A DNA stretch of 64,000 nucleotides, from contig NZ_CP022367.1 of assembly GCF_003119115.1 (NCBI RefSeq), positions 1,353,001-1,417,000 on the forward strand. The letters run 5' to 3'. Below are positions 15,603-23,785 of this stretch, piece after piece. The notes under the pieces are model-generated. The model was not told the origin of the DNA, searched no databases, and saw only the letters and a program-made list of their open reading frames with translations. The first letter of the stretch is position 1; each line of letters starts with the position of its first letter. The stretch is from Azospirillum sp. TSH58 (lineage in GTDB: Bacteria; Pseudomonadota; Alphaproteobacteria; Azospirillales; Azospirillaceae). Made by a program: the position numbers and the translations under genes.

Positions 15603-18365
15603 ATGGATGATCTGCTCTCCGAATTCCTGACGGAAACCAACGAGAACCTGTCGGTTCTCGACGTGGAACTGGTCCGTCTGGAGCAGAATCCCAACAATCC
15701 GGAACTTCTGTCGAACATCTTCCGTCTGGTGCACACCATCAAGGGCACCTGCGGCTTCCTCGGCCTGCCGCGCCTGGAAAAGGTCGCGCACGCCTCGGAA
15801 AACGTGCTGGGCAAGTTCCGCGACGGGGAACTGACCATCAACCCCGAAGCGGTCTCGCTCATCCTTCAGGCGTTGGACACCATCAAGAGCCTGCTGGCGG
15901 TGCTGGAGGCGACGGAGGCGGAGCCGCCGGGCGACGACCTGCCGCTGATCGAGCGACTGAACCTGTGCGCCGAAGGCAAGCTGGGCGCCGCCGCTCCGGC
16001 CAAGCCCGCCCCGGCCCCGGAGCCCCCGCCGGCCCCCGCGGTCGCGGCGGCGGAAGAGGCGCCGGTGTCCTCCGGCAACGTCACGCTCGACGAGCTTGAG
16101 GCGATCTGGAATTCCACCCCCGGCCCGACCAGCACCGCGCTGGCCCCGGTCGCTCCGGAGCCGGCGGAAGATCCCGTCCCGTCGCACGATCTGGTCGTGC
16201 CGGACCCCGATCCGGTCCCCGCCGCCGCTAAGATGCCCGCTCCCGCCGCGGACGCCGCGTCCGGCGCCGGTGCCGGCGGCGAGGCCGCGACCAAGGAATC
16301 GGCGGTCGCCGCGCAGACCATCCGCGTCAACGTGGACCTGCTCGAAAACCTGATGACCATGGTGTCGGAGCTGGTGCTGACCCGCAACCAGCTCCTCCAG
16401 ATCCTGCGGTCGCAGAAGGAGAGCGAGTTCGCCGCCCCGCTGCAGCGCCTGAACCATGTGACGTCGGAGCTGCAGGAAGGCGTCATGAAGACGCGCATGC
16501 AGCCCATCGGCAACGCCTGGGCCAAGCTGCCGCGTCTGGTGCGCGACCTGTCGCACGAACTGGGCAAGAAGATCGACCTCCAGATGCTCGGCGCCGACAC
16601 CGAGCTGGACCGCCAGGTGCTGGAGCTGATCAAGGACCCGCTGACGCACATGGTGCGCAACTCCGCCGACCACGGCCTGGAGGTACCCGCCGACCGTCTG
16701 CGCACGGGCAAGTCGGAGACCGGCCGCATCACGCTGAACGCCTATCACGAGGGCGGTCACATCATCATCGAGATCCAGGACGACGGTAAGGGCCTGGCGA
16801 TCGACAAGATCAAGCAGAAGGCCATTCAGAACGGGATGGCCTCGGAAGGCGAGCTGGCGGCGATGTCCGACCAGCAGATCATCCAGTTCATCATGAAGCC
16901 CGGCTTCTCGACCGCGGCGAAGGTCACCAACGTGTCGGGCCGCGGCGTCGGCATGGACGTGGTGAAGACCAACATCGAGAAGATCGGCGGCACGATCGAG
17001 ATCAAGTCCCAGCAGGGCAAGGGCTCGACCTTCGTCATCAAGATCCCGCTGACGCTGGCCATCGTCTCGGCCCTGATCGTGGAATGCGCCGGCGAGCGCT
17101 TCGCCATCCCGCAGATCAGCGTGGTCGAGCTGGTGCGCGCCGCCGCCGACAGCGAGCACACCATCGAGCGGCTGAAGGGCACGCCGGTCCTGCGCCTGCG
17201 CAACCGCCTGCTGCCGCTGGTCTCGCTGCAGGAGCTGCTGCGGCTGGACGACCAGGAGGGCGGCGAGAAGAAGACCGACGAGACCTTCATCGTGGTCACG
17301 CAGGTCGGCACCTACACCTTCGGCATCATGGTCGACCGCGTGTTCGACACCGAGGAAATCGTGGTGAAGCCGGTGGCGCCGATCCTGCGCCACATCGAGA
17401 TGTTCTCGGGCAACACCATCCTCGGCGACGGCTCGGTCATCATGATCCTCGACCCGAACGGCATCGCGTCGGCGACCGGCGAGATGGCCATGGGCGAGAC
17501 CATGTCGAAGGAGGCCACCTCGGTCCAGGCGACCCGCCAGGAGGACAAGATGGCCCTCCTGCTGTTCCGCGCCGGGGCCGGCGCGCCGAAGGCGGTGCCG
17601 CTGTCGCTGGTCGCCCGCCTGGAGGATGTCGACCTCGCCAGCGTCGAATCGTCCAACGGCATGCCGGTGGTCCAGTACCGCGGCAAGCTGATGCCGCTGG
17701 TGCCGATCGATCCGGGCTTCATGATCGGCCAGGAAGGCCGCCAGCCGGTTCTGGTCTTCGCCGACGGCGACCGGTCGATGGGCCTGATCGTCGACGAGAT
17801 CGTCGACATCGTGGAGGAGCGGCTGGTGGTGCAGCTCACCGCCGACCGTCCGGGCCTGATGGGCTCGGCGATCATCGCCGGCAAGGCGACGGACGTGCTC
17901 GACGCGGGCTTCTTCCTGACCCAGGCCTATAAGGATTGGTTCGGCTCGTCCTCGACCGACGGGTACGAGGAGGAGAGGACTCTCCAGCGCGTGCTGCTGG
18001 TCGACGACAGCCCCTTCTTCCGCAACCTGCTGACCCCGCTGCTGTCGGTCGCCGGCTACGACGTCACCGCCGTGGAGAACGCCAACGAGGCGCTGGCGCT
18101 CTGCGAGGCGGGCGAGGACTTCGACGTCATCGTCTCCGACATCGAGATGCCGGGCATGAGCGGCTTCGACTTCGCCGAGGCGGTCCGCCAGGGCGGCACC
18201 CGCTGGAGCGGCACGCCGATGGTCGCCCTGTCCAGCCACGCCTCCCCGCGCGACCTCGACCGCGGCCGTCAGGCCGGGTTCACCGACTATGTCGCCAAGT
18301 TCGACCGTGACGCGCTGCTGTACGCGCTGCAGCAGACCCTGTCCGAGCAGAAAGGTGCCGCATGA
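15603..18365 (+). CDS. cheA: hybrid chemotaxis histidine kinase CheA with C-terminal receiver
   Basis: Core kinase of a chemotaxis array, 920 residues. Domain order: Hpt at 1-105 with phospho-acceptor H44 (RLVHTIKGTCGFLG), a Pro/Ala-rich linker at about 130-230, the dimerisation helices (LVLTRNQLLQIL), the HATPase with the N-box near residue 352 (THMVRNSADHGLE), a first CheW-like domain at about 470-600, a second CheW-like region at about 645-780, and a receiver domain from 795 with phospho-acceptor D846 (VIVSDIEMPGM). Such CheA-receiver fusions occur in Azospirillum and Rhodospirillum. It overlaps cheW by ATGA. The ATG at 15603 lacks a strong ribosome site but matches the family N-terminus. 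Confidence 0.93.
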   Translation: MDDLLSEFLTETNENLSVLDVELVRLEQNPNNPELLSNIFRLVHTIKGTCGFLGLPRLEKVAHASENVLGKFRDGELTINPEAVSLILQALDTIKSLLAVLEATEAEPPGDDLPLIERLNLCAEGKLGAAAPAKPAPAPEPPPAPAVAAAEEAPVSSGNVTLDELEAIWNSTPGPTSTALAPVAPEPAEDPVPSHDLVVPDPDPVPAAAKMPAPAADAASGAGAGGEAATKESAVAAQTIRVNVDLLENLMTMVSELVLTRNQLLQILRSQKESEFAAPLQRLNHVTSELQEGVMKTRMQPIGNAWAKLPRLVRDLSHELGKKIDLQMLGADTELDRQVLELIKDPLTHMVRNSADHGLEVPADRLRTGKSETGRITLNAYHEGGHIIIEIQDDGKGLAIDKIKQKAIQNGMASEGELAAMSDQQIIQFIMKPGFSTAAKVTNVSGRGVGMDVVKTNIEKIGGTIEIKSQQGKGSTFVIKIPLTLAIVSALIVECAGERFAIPQISVVELVRAAADSEHTIERLKGTPVLRLRNRLLPLVSLQELLRLDDQEGGEKKTDETFIVVTQVGTYTFGIMVDRVFDTEEIVVKPVAPILRHIEMFSGNTILGDGSVIMILDPNGIASATGEMAMGETMSKEATSVQATRQEDKMALLLFRAGAGAPKAVPLSLVARLEDVDLASVESSNGMPVVQYRGKLMPLVPIDPGFMIGQEGRQPVLVFADGDRSMGLIVDEIVDIVEERLVVQLTADRPGLMGSAIIAGKATDVLDAGFFLTQAYKDWFGSSSTDGYEEERTLQRVLLVDDSPFFRNLLTPLLSVAGYDVTAVENANEALALCEAGEDFDVIVSDIEMPGMSGFDFAEAVRQGGTRWSGTPMVALSSHASPRDLDRGRQAGFTDYVAKFDRDALLYALQQTLSEQKGAA

Positions 18366-18862
18366 GCAACGCCAAGCTGCCCGCCACCACCAAGAAGTCC
18401 AAGGGCGACGAGATCACCTCCGGTGGCAGCCAGGACTATGTGACCATGACGATCGCCGACCAGCTGTTCGGCATCCCGGTCCTGCAGGTCCAGGACGTGC
18501 TGGGGCACCAGCGGATCACCCGCATCCCGCTGGCCCCGCCCGAGGTCGCCGGTTCGCTGAACCTGCGCGGGCGCATCGTCACCGCCATCGACGTGCGCCT
18601 GCGGCTCGGCCTGACGTCGCGCCCGAAGGACAAGCCGGGCATGTCCATCGTGGTGGACCTGCGCGGCGAACTCTACAGCCTGATGGTCGATTCGGTGGGG
18701 GAGGTGCTGAGCCTCTCCAACGATGACTTCGAGCGCAACCCGGCCACCCTCGACCCGCGCTGGCGCGAGGTGTCCACGGGCATCTATCGCCTGAACGGTC
18801 AGCTCATGGTGGTCCTGGATGTGCCGCGTCTGCTGAACTTCACCACGATGGAAGCGGCCTGA
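18362..18862 (+). CDS. cheW: chemotaxis coupling protein CheW
   Basis: Adaptor of 166 residues joining chemoreceptors to CheA. A polar N-terminal extension of about 25 residues precedes the CheW fold (YVTMTIADQLFGIPVLQVQDVL, in part; LAPPEVAGSLNLRGRIVTAID; the conserved NLRGR arginine is present). Translation is probably coupled to cheA through a 4-nt overlap. The next gene, cheY, follows after 48 bp, still in the same transcript by orientation. Confidence 0.93.
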   Translation: MSNAKLPATTKKSKGDEITSGGSQDYVTMTIADQLFGIPVLQVQDVLGHQRITRIPLAPPEVAGSLNLRGRIVTAIDVRLRLGLTSRPKDKPGMSIVVDLRGELYSLMVDSVGEVLSLSNDDFERNPATLDPRWREVSTGIYRLNGQLMVVLDVPRLLNFTTMEAA

Positions 18863-18910
18863 GGCGAACCCCCGGTCGGTGTGCAAAGCGAAGCCTGAGG
18901 CCTGTTCACC

Positions 18911-19276
18911 ATGAAAGTTTGCCTGGTCGTCGATGACAGCCGCGTGGTCCGCAAGGTCGCGCGGAAGATTCTGGAAGAGCTGCACTTCGCCTGCACCGAG
19001 GCGGAGGACGGCAAGCAGGCCATGGAGGCCTGCGCGCAGAAGATGCCGGACGCCATCCTGCTCGATTGGAACATGCCGGTGATGACCGGCATCGAGTTCC
19101 TGCGCCGTCTGCGCAAGATGAGCGGCGGGGATTTTCCCAAGGTCGTCTTCTGCACCACGGAAAACGACCTCGCCCACATCCAGGAGGCGCTGTCCGCCGG
19201 GGCGAACGAGTACATCATGAAGCCGTTCGACAGCGACATCATCCAGACCAAGTTCCAGCAGGTCGGGCTGCTGTGA
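18911..19276 (+). CDS. cheY: single-domain response regulator CheY
   Basis: Receiver of 121 residues that carries the chemotaxis signal to the flagellar switch or acts as a phosphate sink. All receiver residues are seen: the acidic pair in VVDDSR, phospho-acceptor D52 in LLDWNMPVM, T87 region in VFCTTEND and the conserved lysine in YIMKPFD. It sits between cheW and cheB; ATG 18911 is preceded by CCTGAGGCC. With only one cheY in this operon, its switch-binding role is not proven. Confidence 0.92.
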   Translation: MKVCLVVDDSRVVRKVARKILEELHFACTEAEDGKQAMEACAQKMPDAILLDWNMPVMTGIEFLRRLRKMSGGDFPKVVFCTTENDLAHIQEALSAGANEYIMKPFDSDIIQTKFQQVGLL

Positions 19277-19330
19277 CGGGCGGGATCACCGCGCCGCGCA
19301 CCGCTCCGACCCTGAAAGGCTGATTGCGTT

Positions 19331-20515
19331 ATGTCCGATCGTTTCGGCAGACCTCCTCCCCCCGCGCCGGCGGGGCATCCGACCGGCGCGGCCGGCGGCG
19401 ATCCCGTCCGGGTGATGGTGGTCGACGATTCCGCCGTGATCCGTGGCCTTCTGACCCGCGCGCTGGAAGGCGACACCGAAATCCGCGTGGTCGCGTCGGT
19501 CGGCGACGGCCAGATGGCGGTCAACGCCCTGCAGCGCAATTCGCTCGACGTCATCGTCCTCGACATCGAGATGCCGGTGATGGACGGGCTGACCGCCATC
19601 CCGAAGCTGCTGGCGGTGGCGCCGCAGGTGAAGATCATCATGGCCTCCACGCTGACGCTGCGCGGGGCCGACATCTCCATGCGCTGCCTGTCGGCGGGGG
19701 CGGCCGACTACATCCCCAAGCCGACCTCCACCCGCGAGATCGGCGGGGCGGACGCCTTCAAGCGCGAGCTGGTCTCCAAGGTCAAGGCGCTGGGCGCCGC
19801 CGCGCGCCGCGCCGGGTCCCGCACCCGCGGCGAGCTGCGCCCGCTGAACCCGGTGCCCGCCGCCTTCCTGAAGCGCGAGCCGCCGCCCGTCACGCTCCGT
19901 CCGGCCCCCGCCGTCGGCTCCGCCGGCCAGATCAAGCCGGACGTGATCGCCATCGGCAGCTCCACGGGCGGCCCGCAGGCGCTGTTCGAGGTGCTCGCCC
20001 ATCTGAAGGCCGGCGTGACCCAGCCGATCCTGATCACCCAGCACATGCCGGCGACCTTCACCACCATCCTGGCCGAGCACATCACCCGCCAGTGCGGGCT
20101 GAACGCCCAGGAGGCGAAGGACGGCGAGCCGATCGTGTCGGGGCGCTGCTACATCGCGCCGGGCGACTTCCACATGCTGGTGACCCAGCGTGGCGGCGCC
20201 AACGTGATCTCGCTGACCAAGGATCCTCCGGAGAATTTCTGCCGCCCGGCGGTGGACCCGATGATGCGGTCCATCCTCCGCGCCTTCGGCGGCCGCAAGG
20301 TTCTGGCCTGCATCCTGACCGGCATGGGGCAGGACGGGCTGAAGGGCTGCACCGAGGTGGTGAACGCCGGCGGCACCCTGATCGCGCAGGACGAGGCGTC
20401 CAGCGTCGTGTGGGGCATGCCGGGGGCCGTTGCCCAGGCGGGCATCTGCTCGGCGGTGTTGCCGCTCAAGGAAATCGGTCCCTACATCCGCAAGTTCGCA
20501 TCGAGGGCAGCATGA
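19331..20515 (+). CDS. cheB: chemoreceptor glutamate methylesterase CheB
   Basis: Receptor demethylase/deamidase of 394 residues for adaptation. The N-terminal receiver (residues about 20-140) has VMVVDDSAV and phospho-acceptor aspartate in VIVLDIEMPVMDG. After a basic linker, the esterase domain has the catalytic serine in AIGSSTGGPQAL, the histidine in ITQHMPATF and the aspartate in GMGQDGLKG. The start ATG 19331 gives the usual N-terminal extension. Its stop overlaps the cheR start as ATGA, so methylase and esterase are co-translated. Confidence 0.94.
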   Translation: MSDRFGRPPPPAPAGHPTGAAGGDPVRVMVVDDSAVIRGLLTRALEGDTEIRVVASVGDGQMAVNALQRNSLDVIVLDIEMPVMDGLTAIPKLLAVAPQVKIIMASTLTLRGADISMRCLSAGAADYIPKPTSTREIGGADAFKRELVSKVKALGAAARRAGSRTRGELRPLNPVPAAFLKREPPPVTLRPAPAVGSAGQIKPDVIAIGSSTGGPQALFEVLAHLKAGVTQPILITQHMPATFTTILAEHITRQCGLNAQEAKDGEPIVSGRCYIAPGDFHMLVTQRGGANVISLTKDPPENFCRPAVDPMMRSILRAFGGRKVLACILTGMGQDGLKGCTEVVNAGGTLIAQDEASSVVWGMPGAVAQAGICSAVLPLKEIGPYIRKFASRAA

Positions 20516-21357
20516 GAGTCGAAGATTTCGACATGTTCTCCACGCTGCTCAAGCAGCGTTCCGGTCTCGTCCTGACCCGTGACAAGGCCTACCTGCTCGA
20601 ATCCCGGCTGATGCCGGTGGCGCGCAAGTGGAACATGAAGGGGCTGGAGGAGCTGGCCTCCACCGTGCGGACGCGCAAGGACGAGGCGCTGCTGCGCGAC
20701 ATCACGGAGGCGATGACGACCAACGAGTCGTCCTTCTTCCGCGATCAGAAGCCCTTCGACCAGTTCAAGCAGATCGTCCTGCCGAAGCTGCTGGAGGCGC
20801 GGGCCGCCAAGCGCTCGATCCGCATCTGGTCGGCGGCCTGCTCGTCCGGGCAGGAGGCCTATTCGCTGGCCATGCTGCTGAACGATGACGCGGCGAAGCT
20901 GGCCGGCTGGCGGATCGAGATCGTCGGCACCGACATCTCGGCGGAAATGGTGGAGCGCTCCAAGTCGGGCATCTACACCCAGTTCGAGGTGCAGCGCGGC
21001 CTGCCGATTCAGATGCTGGTGAAGCATTTCAAGCAGCAGGGCGACAAGTGGCAGATCAGCCAGCAGCTCCGCCAGATGGCTTCCTTCCGTGAATTCAACC
21101 TGCTGGGCGACCTGTCCGTGCTGGGGCAGTTCGACATCGTGTTCTGCCGCAACGTGCTGATCTACTTCGACCAGCCGACCAAGACCAAGGTGCTGGAGGC
21201 GATCGCCCGCCAGATGCCGCAGGACGGCGTGCTCTATCTGGGCGGCGCGGAAACCGTTCTGGGCATCACCGACCGCTTCAAGCCGGTGGAAGGCCAGCGC
21301 GGCCTCTACAGCCTGGGTGGTTTCCAGGTTCCGAGCGGGCTCAGAGCGGCCGTGTGA
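20512..21357 (+). CDS. cheR: chemoreceptor methyltransferase CheR
   Basis: S-adenosylmethionine-dependent enzyme of 281 residues methylating glutamates on chemoreceptors. Seen: the N-terminal helical domain (FSTLLKQRSGLVLTRDKAYL), the T..E.FFRD signature TTNESSFFRDQKPFDQF, the SAM-binding motif IWSAACSSGQEAYSLAM, and FDIVFCRNVLIYFD. The start is ATG 20512 inside the end of cheB. Its last 17 bp overlap the convergent LysR gene, and the stop codon lies in a 15-bp tandem repeat. Confidence 0.94.
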   Translation: MRVEDFDMFSTLLKQRSGLVLTRDKAYLLESRLMPVARKWNMKGLEELASTVRTRKDEALLRDITEAMTTNESSFFRDQKPFDQFKQIVLPKLLEARAAKRSIRIWSAACSSGQEAYSLAMLLNDDAAKLAGWRIEIVGTDISAEMVERSKSGIYTQFEVQRGLPIQMLVKHFKQQGDKWQISQQLRQMASFREFNLLGDLSVLGQFDIVFCRNVLIYFDQPTKTKVLEAIARQMPQDGVLYLGGAETVLGITDRFKPVEGQRGLYSLGGFQVPSGLRAAV

Positions 21358-22294
21358 TTGAAGCGGGCGTGATTGAAGCGGGCGTGATCGAAGGGGGCGT
21401 GACGGCGAGGCGGTCGGCGGCGCCTTCCTCCATGATCCAGCGGCGGAAGGCGGCGATCTTGGGCCGGTCGGCGGTCACCTCCGGGCAGACGAGGTAGTAA
21501 CCGAAGTCGCCCGGCAGGGCGAGGTCGAACAGCCGGGTCAGCCGCCCGCTCGCCAGCTCCTCCAGCACCAGGGTGCCGCGCGCCATCGCGATGCCCTGGC
21601 CGTTTTCCGCGGCCTCGATGGCAATGCCGATCTCGTCGAAGACCATCTCGGAACTCGGCTTCAGGTCGCCGAGCCCGGCCATGGCCAGCCACGTCGCCCA
21701 GTAGCTGTGGCCGGTCTCCTCGACCAGCACATGATGGCGCAGGTCGGCCGGCTGCCGCAGCGGCGTCGGTCCCTGCAGCAGGGCCGGGCTGCACACGGGA
21801 AACACCGCGTCGTCGAGGAAGCGGTCGGCCCGCAACCCTTCCCACACCCCGAGGCCATGGCGAAGCCCGATGTCGATGTCGGCTTCGCGCTCGAAATCGA
21901 TCTCGTGCTGGCTGACGCTGATGCGCAGATGGATTTCCGGGTGGCGGGCGCGGAAGCGGCCGATGCGGCTCATCAGCCAGCGGCTGGCGAAGGAGGGCGA
22001 GACGCTCATCGTCAGCACGCCGGAGCGTTCATGCTCCATCACCCGCTCCAGGCCGGTGGCCAGCCGCGCGAAGGCGTCGCGCACACTGGGCAGCAGGAGC
22101 TGGCCGGCGTCGGTCAGAACCAGCGCGTGATTCAGCCGGCGGAACAGACGGATGCCCAGCCGGTCCTCCAGCGTGCGGATCTGGTGGCTGATCGCGCTCT
22201 GGGTGACGTTCAGCTCCTCCGCCGCCCGGGTGAAGCTGAGATGGCGCGCCGCCGCTTCGAAAGCGCGCAGGCCGTTGAGGGGAGGGATCTGCAT
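21341..22294 (-). CDS. LysR-family transcriptional regulator, GcvA-like
   Basis: Regulator of 317 residues: winged HTH at 1-65 (PPLNGLRAFEAAARHLSFTR, AAEELNVTQSAISHQIRTLE) and a substrate-binding domain from about 90. The HTH wording matches the GcvA subgroup. It is divergent from a DUF1127 gene with a clean inverted repeat between them, a usual arrangement for LysR regulators controlling their neighbour. The C-terminus carries a repeated SITPA peptide encoded by 15-bp tandem repeats, and its stop lies inside cheR. ATG 22294 was chosen because the conserved HTH begins there. Confidence 0.88.
   Translation of the reverse strand: MQIPPLNGLRAFEAAARHLSFTRAAEELNVTQSAISHQIRTLEDRLGIRLFRRLNHALVLTDAGQLLLPSVRDAFARLATGLERVMEHERSGVLTMSVSPSFASRWLMSRIGRFRARHPEIHLRISVSQHEIDFEREADIDIGLRHGLGVWEGLRADRFLDDAVFPVCSPALLQGPTPLRQPADLRHHVLVEETGHSYWATWLAMAGLGDLKPSSEMVFDEIGIAIEAAENGQGIAMARGTLVLEELASGRLTRLFDLALPGDFGYYLVCPEVTADRPKIAAFRRWIMEEGAADRLAVTPPSITPASITPASITRPL
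21354..21398. repeat. three 15-bp tandem repeats across the cheR/LysR 3' ends
   Basis: GTGATTGAAGCGGGC occurs at 21354-21368 and 21369-21383, with a third copy at 21384-21398 differing at three positions. On the minus strand it encodes the SITPA repeats at the LysR C-terminus; the first copy includes the cheR stop codon. Confidence 0.85.
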
Positions 22295-22333
22295 GGGTCC
22301 GCATCCGCCGGATTGTTGCCCGGCCGCATGAAA

Positions 22334-22355
22334 TTCTCTCATGCAGGTTAGAGAA
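22334..22355. promoter_or_regulatory. candidate LysR operator between LysR and DUF1127 genes
   Basis: TTCTCT and AGAGAA form perfect 6-bp arms around a 10-bp spacer containing the T-N11-A pattern typical of LysR sites. It lies 40 bp from the regulator start and 73 bp from the DUF1127 start. Confidence 0.5.
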
Positions 22356-22427
22356 AGCATCCTTTGCGGACAAGCCGCTTCCGGGTGCATTTCTAGGGGA
22401 CGGAATTCATCAAGGGAGTGTCGGATC

Positions 22428-22667
22428 ATGAGCAGGAGAGCGCTGGGCGTCGTTTCCGCAGACCGGGGCATGGTGTCTCCCGGACAGGCTGGTGACGGCG
22501 GCGCGCGGCGGTTTGCGAAGCGGGTGTTCGGGGAGGTGCTGGGCATGATCGAGCGCCACCGGCAGCGCCGCTCCCTGGCGGCGCTGGACGACCATCTGCT
22601 GCGCGATGTCGGGTTGAGCCGTACGGACGCCCGCCGCGAAGCCGACAAGGCCTTCTGGCAGGAATGA
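22428..22667 (+). CDS. DUF1127 domain small protein
   Basis: Seventy-nine residues ending in the DUF1127 core: RHRQRRSLAALDDHLLRDVG then LSRTDARREADKAFW. Small arginine-rich DUF1127 proteins are widespread in alphaproteobacteria, and some affect RNA turnover or phosphate/carbon metabolism; the role here is unknown. ATG 22428 follows AAGGGAG. Divergent from a GcvA-type LysR gene, which probably controls it. Confidence 0.85.
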   Translation: MSRRALGVVSADRGMVSPGQAGDGGARRFAKRVFGEVLGMIERHRQRRSLAALDDHLLRDVGLSRTDARREADKAFWQE

Positions 22668-22712
22668 CCGTGGAGCGCGGCGGGCCTGAATCCGCCGCTT
22701 GTATGTGACGTT

Positions 22713-22830
22713 CCCTCTCCCCTCTGGGGAGAGGGTTAGGGTGAAGGGGATGCCCTTCTGCCGGACTTTCGGGCCGGACGAAACCCCCTCACTGGCCCTC
22801 TGGGCCAATCTCTCCCCAGAGGGGAGAGGG
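22713..22830. repeat. REP/BIME-like paired palindromes between DUF1127 and ctrA
   Basis: A 21-bp palindromic unit (22713-22733, core CCCCTCTGGGG) recurs inverted at 22810-22830, so each copy is itself a hairpin and the two face each other. The element lies between convergent genes and probably acts as a bidirectional terminator or 3' stabiliser. Related CTC/GAG-rich hairpins occur at the end of the window. Confidence 0.75.
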
Positions 22831-22833
22831 TTA

Positions 22834-23565
22834 TCAGCCGGCCGCTTGTGCCTGCGGGTGCGGGACGCGGGGGATCGGCGACGCGTCCTCGTGCGGGTCA
22901 CGCAGCACGTAGCCGCGGCCCCACACCGTCTCGATGTAGTTGTCGCCCTGGGTCGCCGCGGCCAGCTTCTTGCGCAGCTTGCAGACGAAGACGTCGATGA
23001 TCTTCAGCTCCGGCTCGTCCATGCCGCCGTAGAGATGATTCAGGAACATCTCCTTGGTCAGGGTCGTGCCCTTGCGCAGCGACAGCAGCTCCAGGATGCC
23101 GTATTCCTTGCCGGTCAGGTGGAGCGGCTGGTTGTCCACCTCCACCGTGCGGGTGTCCAGGTTCACGGTCAGGCGGCCGGTGCGGATGATGCTGTCCGAA
23201 TGGCCCTTGGAGCGGCGGACGATGGCCTGGATGCGGGCGATCAGCTCGCGCTTGTCGAAGGGCTTGGTCAGATAGTCGTCGGCGCCGAAGCCCAGACCCT
23301 TGATCTTGTGGTCCAGCTCCGACAGGCCGGAAAGAATGAGGATCGGCGTGGTCACACGGGCGGCGCGCAGGCGGCGCAGCACCTCGTAGCCATCGATGTC
23401 CGGCAGCATCAGATCGAGGATGATGATGTCGTAATCGTACAGTTTGCCGATTTCGAGTCCATCCTCACCGAGGTCGGTAGAGTCGACGATGTAGCCTTCC
23501 GACTGGAGCATCAGTTCGATGCTTTTGGCCGTGGAGGAGTCGTCTTCGACCAGCAGAACCCTCAT
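22834..23565 (-). CDS. ctrA: cell-cycle/motility response regulator CtrA
   Basis: OmpR-type regulator of 243 residues. The receiver has VEDDSSTAKSIELML and phospho-acceptor D51 (IILDLMLPDIDGYE), as in Caulobacter CtrA; the DNA-binding domain has TGKEYGILELLSLRKG and KLRKKLAAATQGDNYIETVW. In Rhodospirillales, CtrA controls motility rather than being essential (known for the group). The C-terminus ends AQAAG, not the usual double alanine of ClpXP-degraded CtrA. The gene shares an upstream region with fliI that has several TTAA half-sites. ChpT, the expected phosphodonor, is also in the window. Confidence 0.93.
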   Translation of the reverse strand: MRVLLVEDDSSTAKSIELMLQSEGYIVDSTDLGEDGLEIGKLYDYDIIILDLMLPDIDGYEVLRRLRAARVTTPILILSGLSELDHKIKGLGFGADDYLTKPFDKRELIARIQAIVRRSKGHSDSIIRTGRLTVNLDTRTVEVDNQPLHLTGKEYGILELLSLRKGTTLTKEMFLNHLYGGMDEPELKIIDVFVCKLRKKLAAATQGDNYIETVWGRGYVLRDPHEDASPIPRVPHPQAQAAG

Positions 23566-23585
23566 GGCGATATCCCGATGTTAGA

Positions 23586-23600
23586 TGGCGCGTTTCTGGC
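23586..23600 (+). promoter_or_regulatory. candidate sigma-54 promoter toward fliI
   Basis: TGGCGCG, TTTC, TGGC keeps the invariant GG-N10-GC spacing and differs from the -24/-12 consensus at two positions. It is about 190 bp before the fliI start, so it implies a long leader. GG-N10-GC is not rare in GC-rich DNA. Confidence 0.28.
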
Positions 23601-23674
23601 TTCCGATGCGGCGTTGCTTTCCCGCAGTTCCTTAACCAATTCCCTTAACAGATCCGCACGTCCGTTTACACAGG

Positions 23675-23727
23675 TTAACAGACGATTCAGCTTAACGCCA
23701 GAGGCATAGCACTTCATTTAACGTTAA
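23675..23727. promoter_or_regulatory. CtrA-like boxes in the ctrA/fliI divergent region
   Basis: Two one-mismatch CtrA boxes are seen: TTAA-N7-TTCA at 23675-23689 and TTCA-N7-TTAA at 23713-23727. Six TTAA tetramers fall within 96 bp (23632-23727), which is striking at this GC content. Autoregulation of ctrA or control of fliI is inferred. Confidence 0.42.
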
Positions 23728-23785
23728 TGTTTTTGGACGAGCATGACGCGGGCGGCATGGCGGCGGACTTTCGGCCCACCGCAAA

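Noticed and set aside
15486..18239. 917-codon open frame on the minus strand opposite cheA
   Set aside because: cheA has all kinase motifs in the other strand; the antisense translation is a His/Asp/Leu-rich shadow with no domain.
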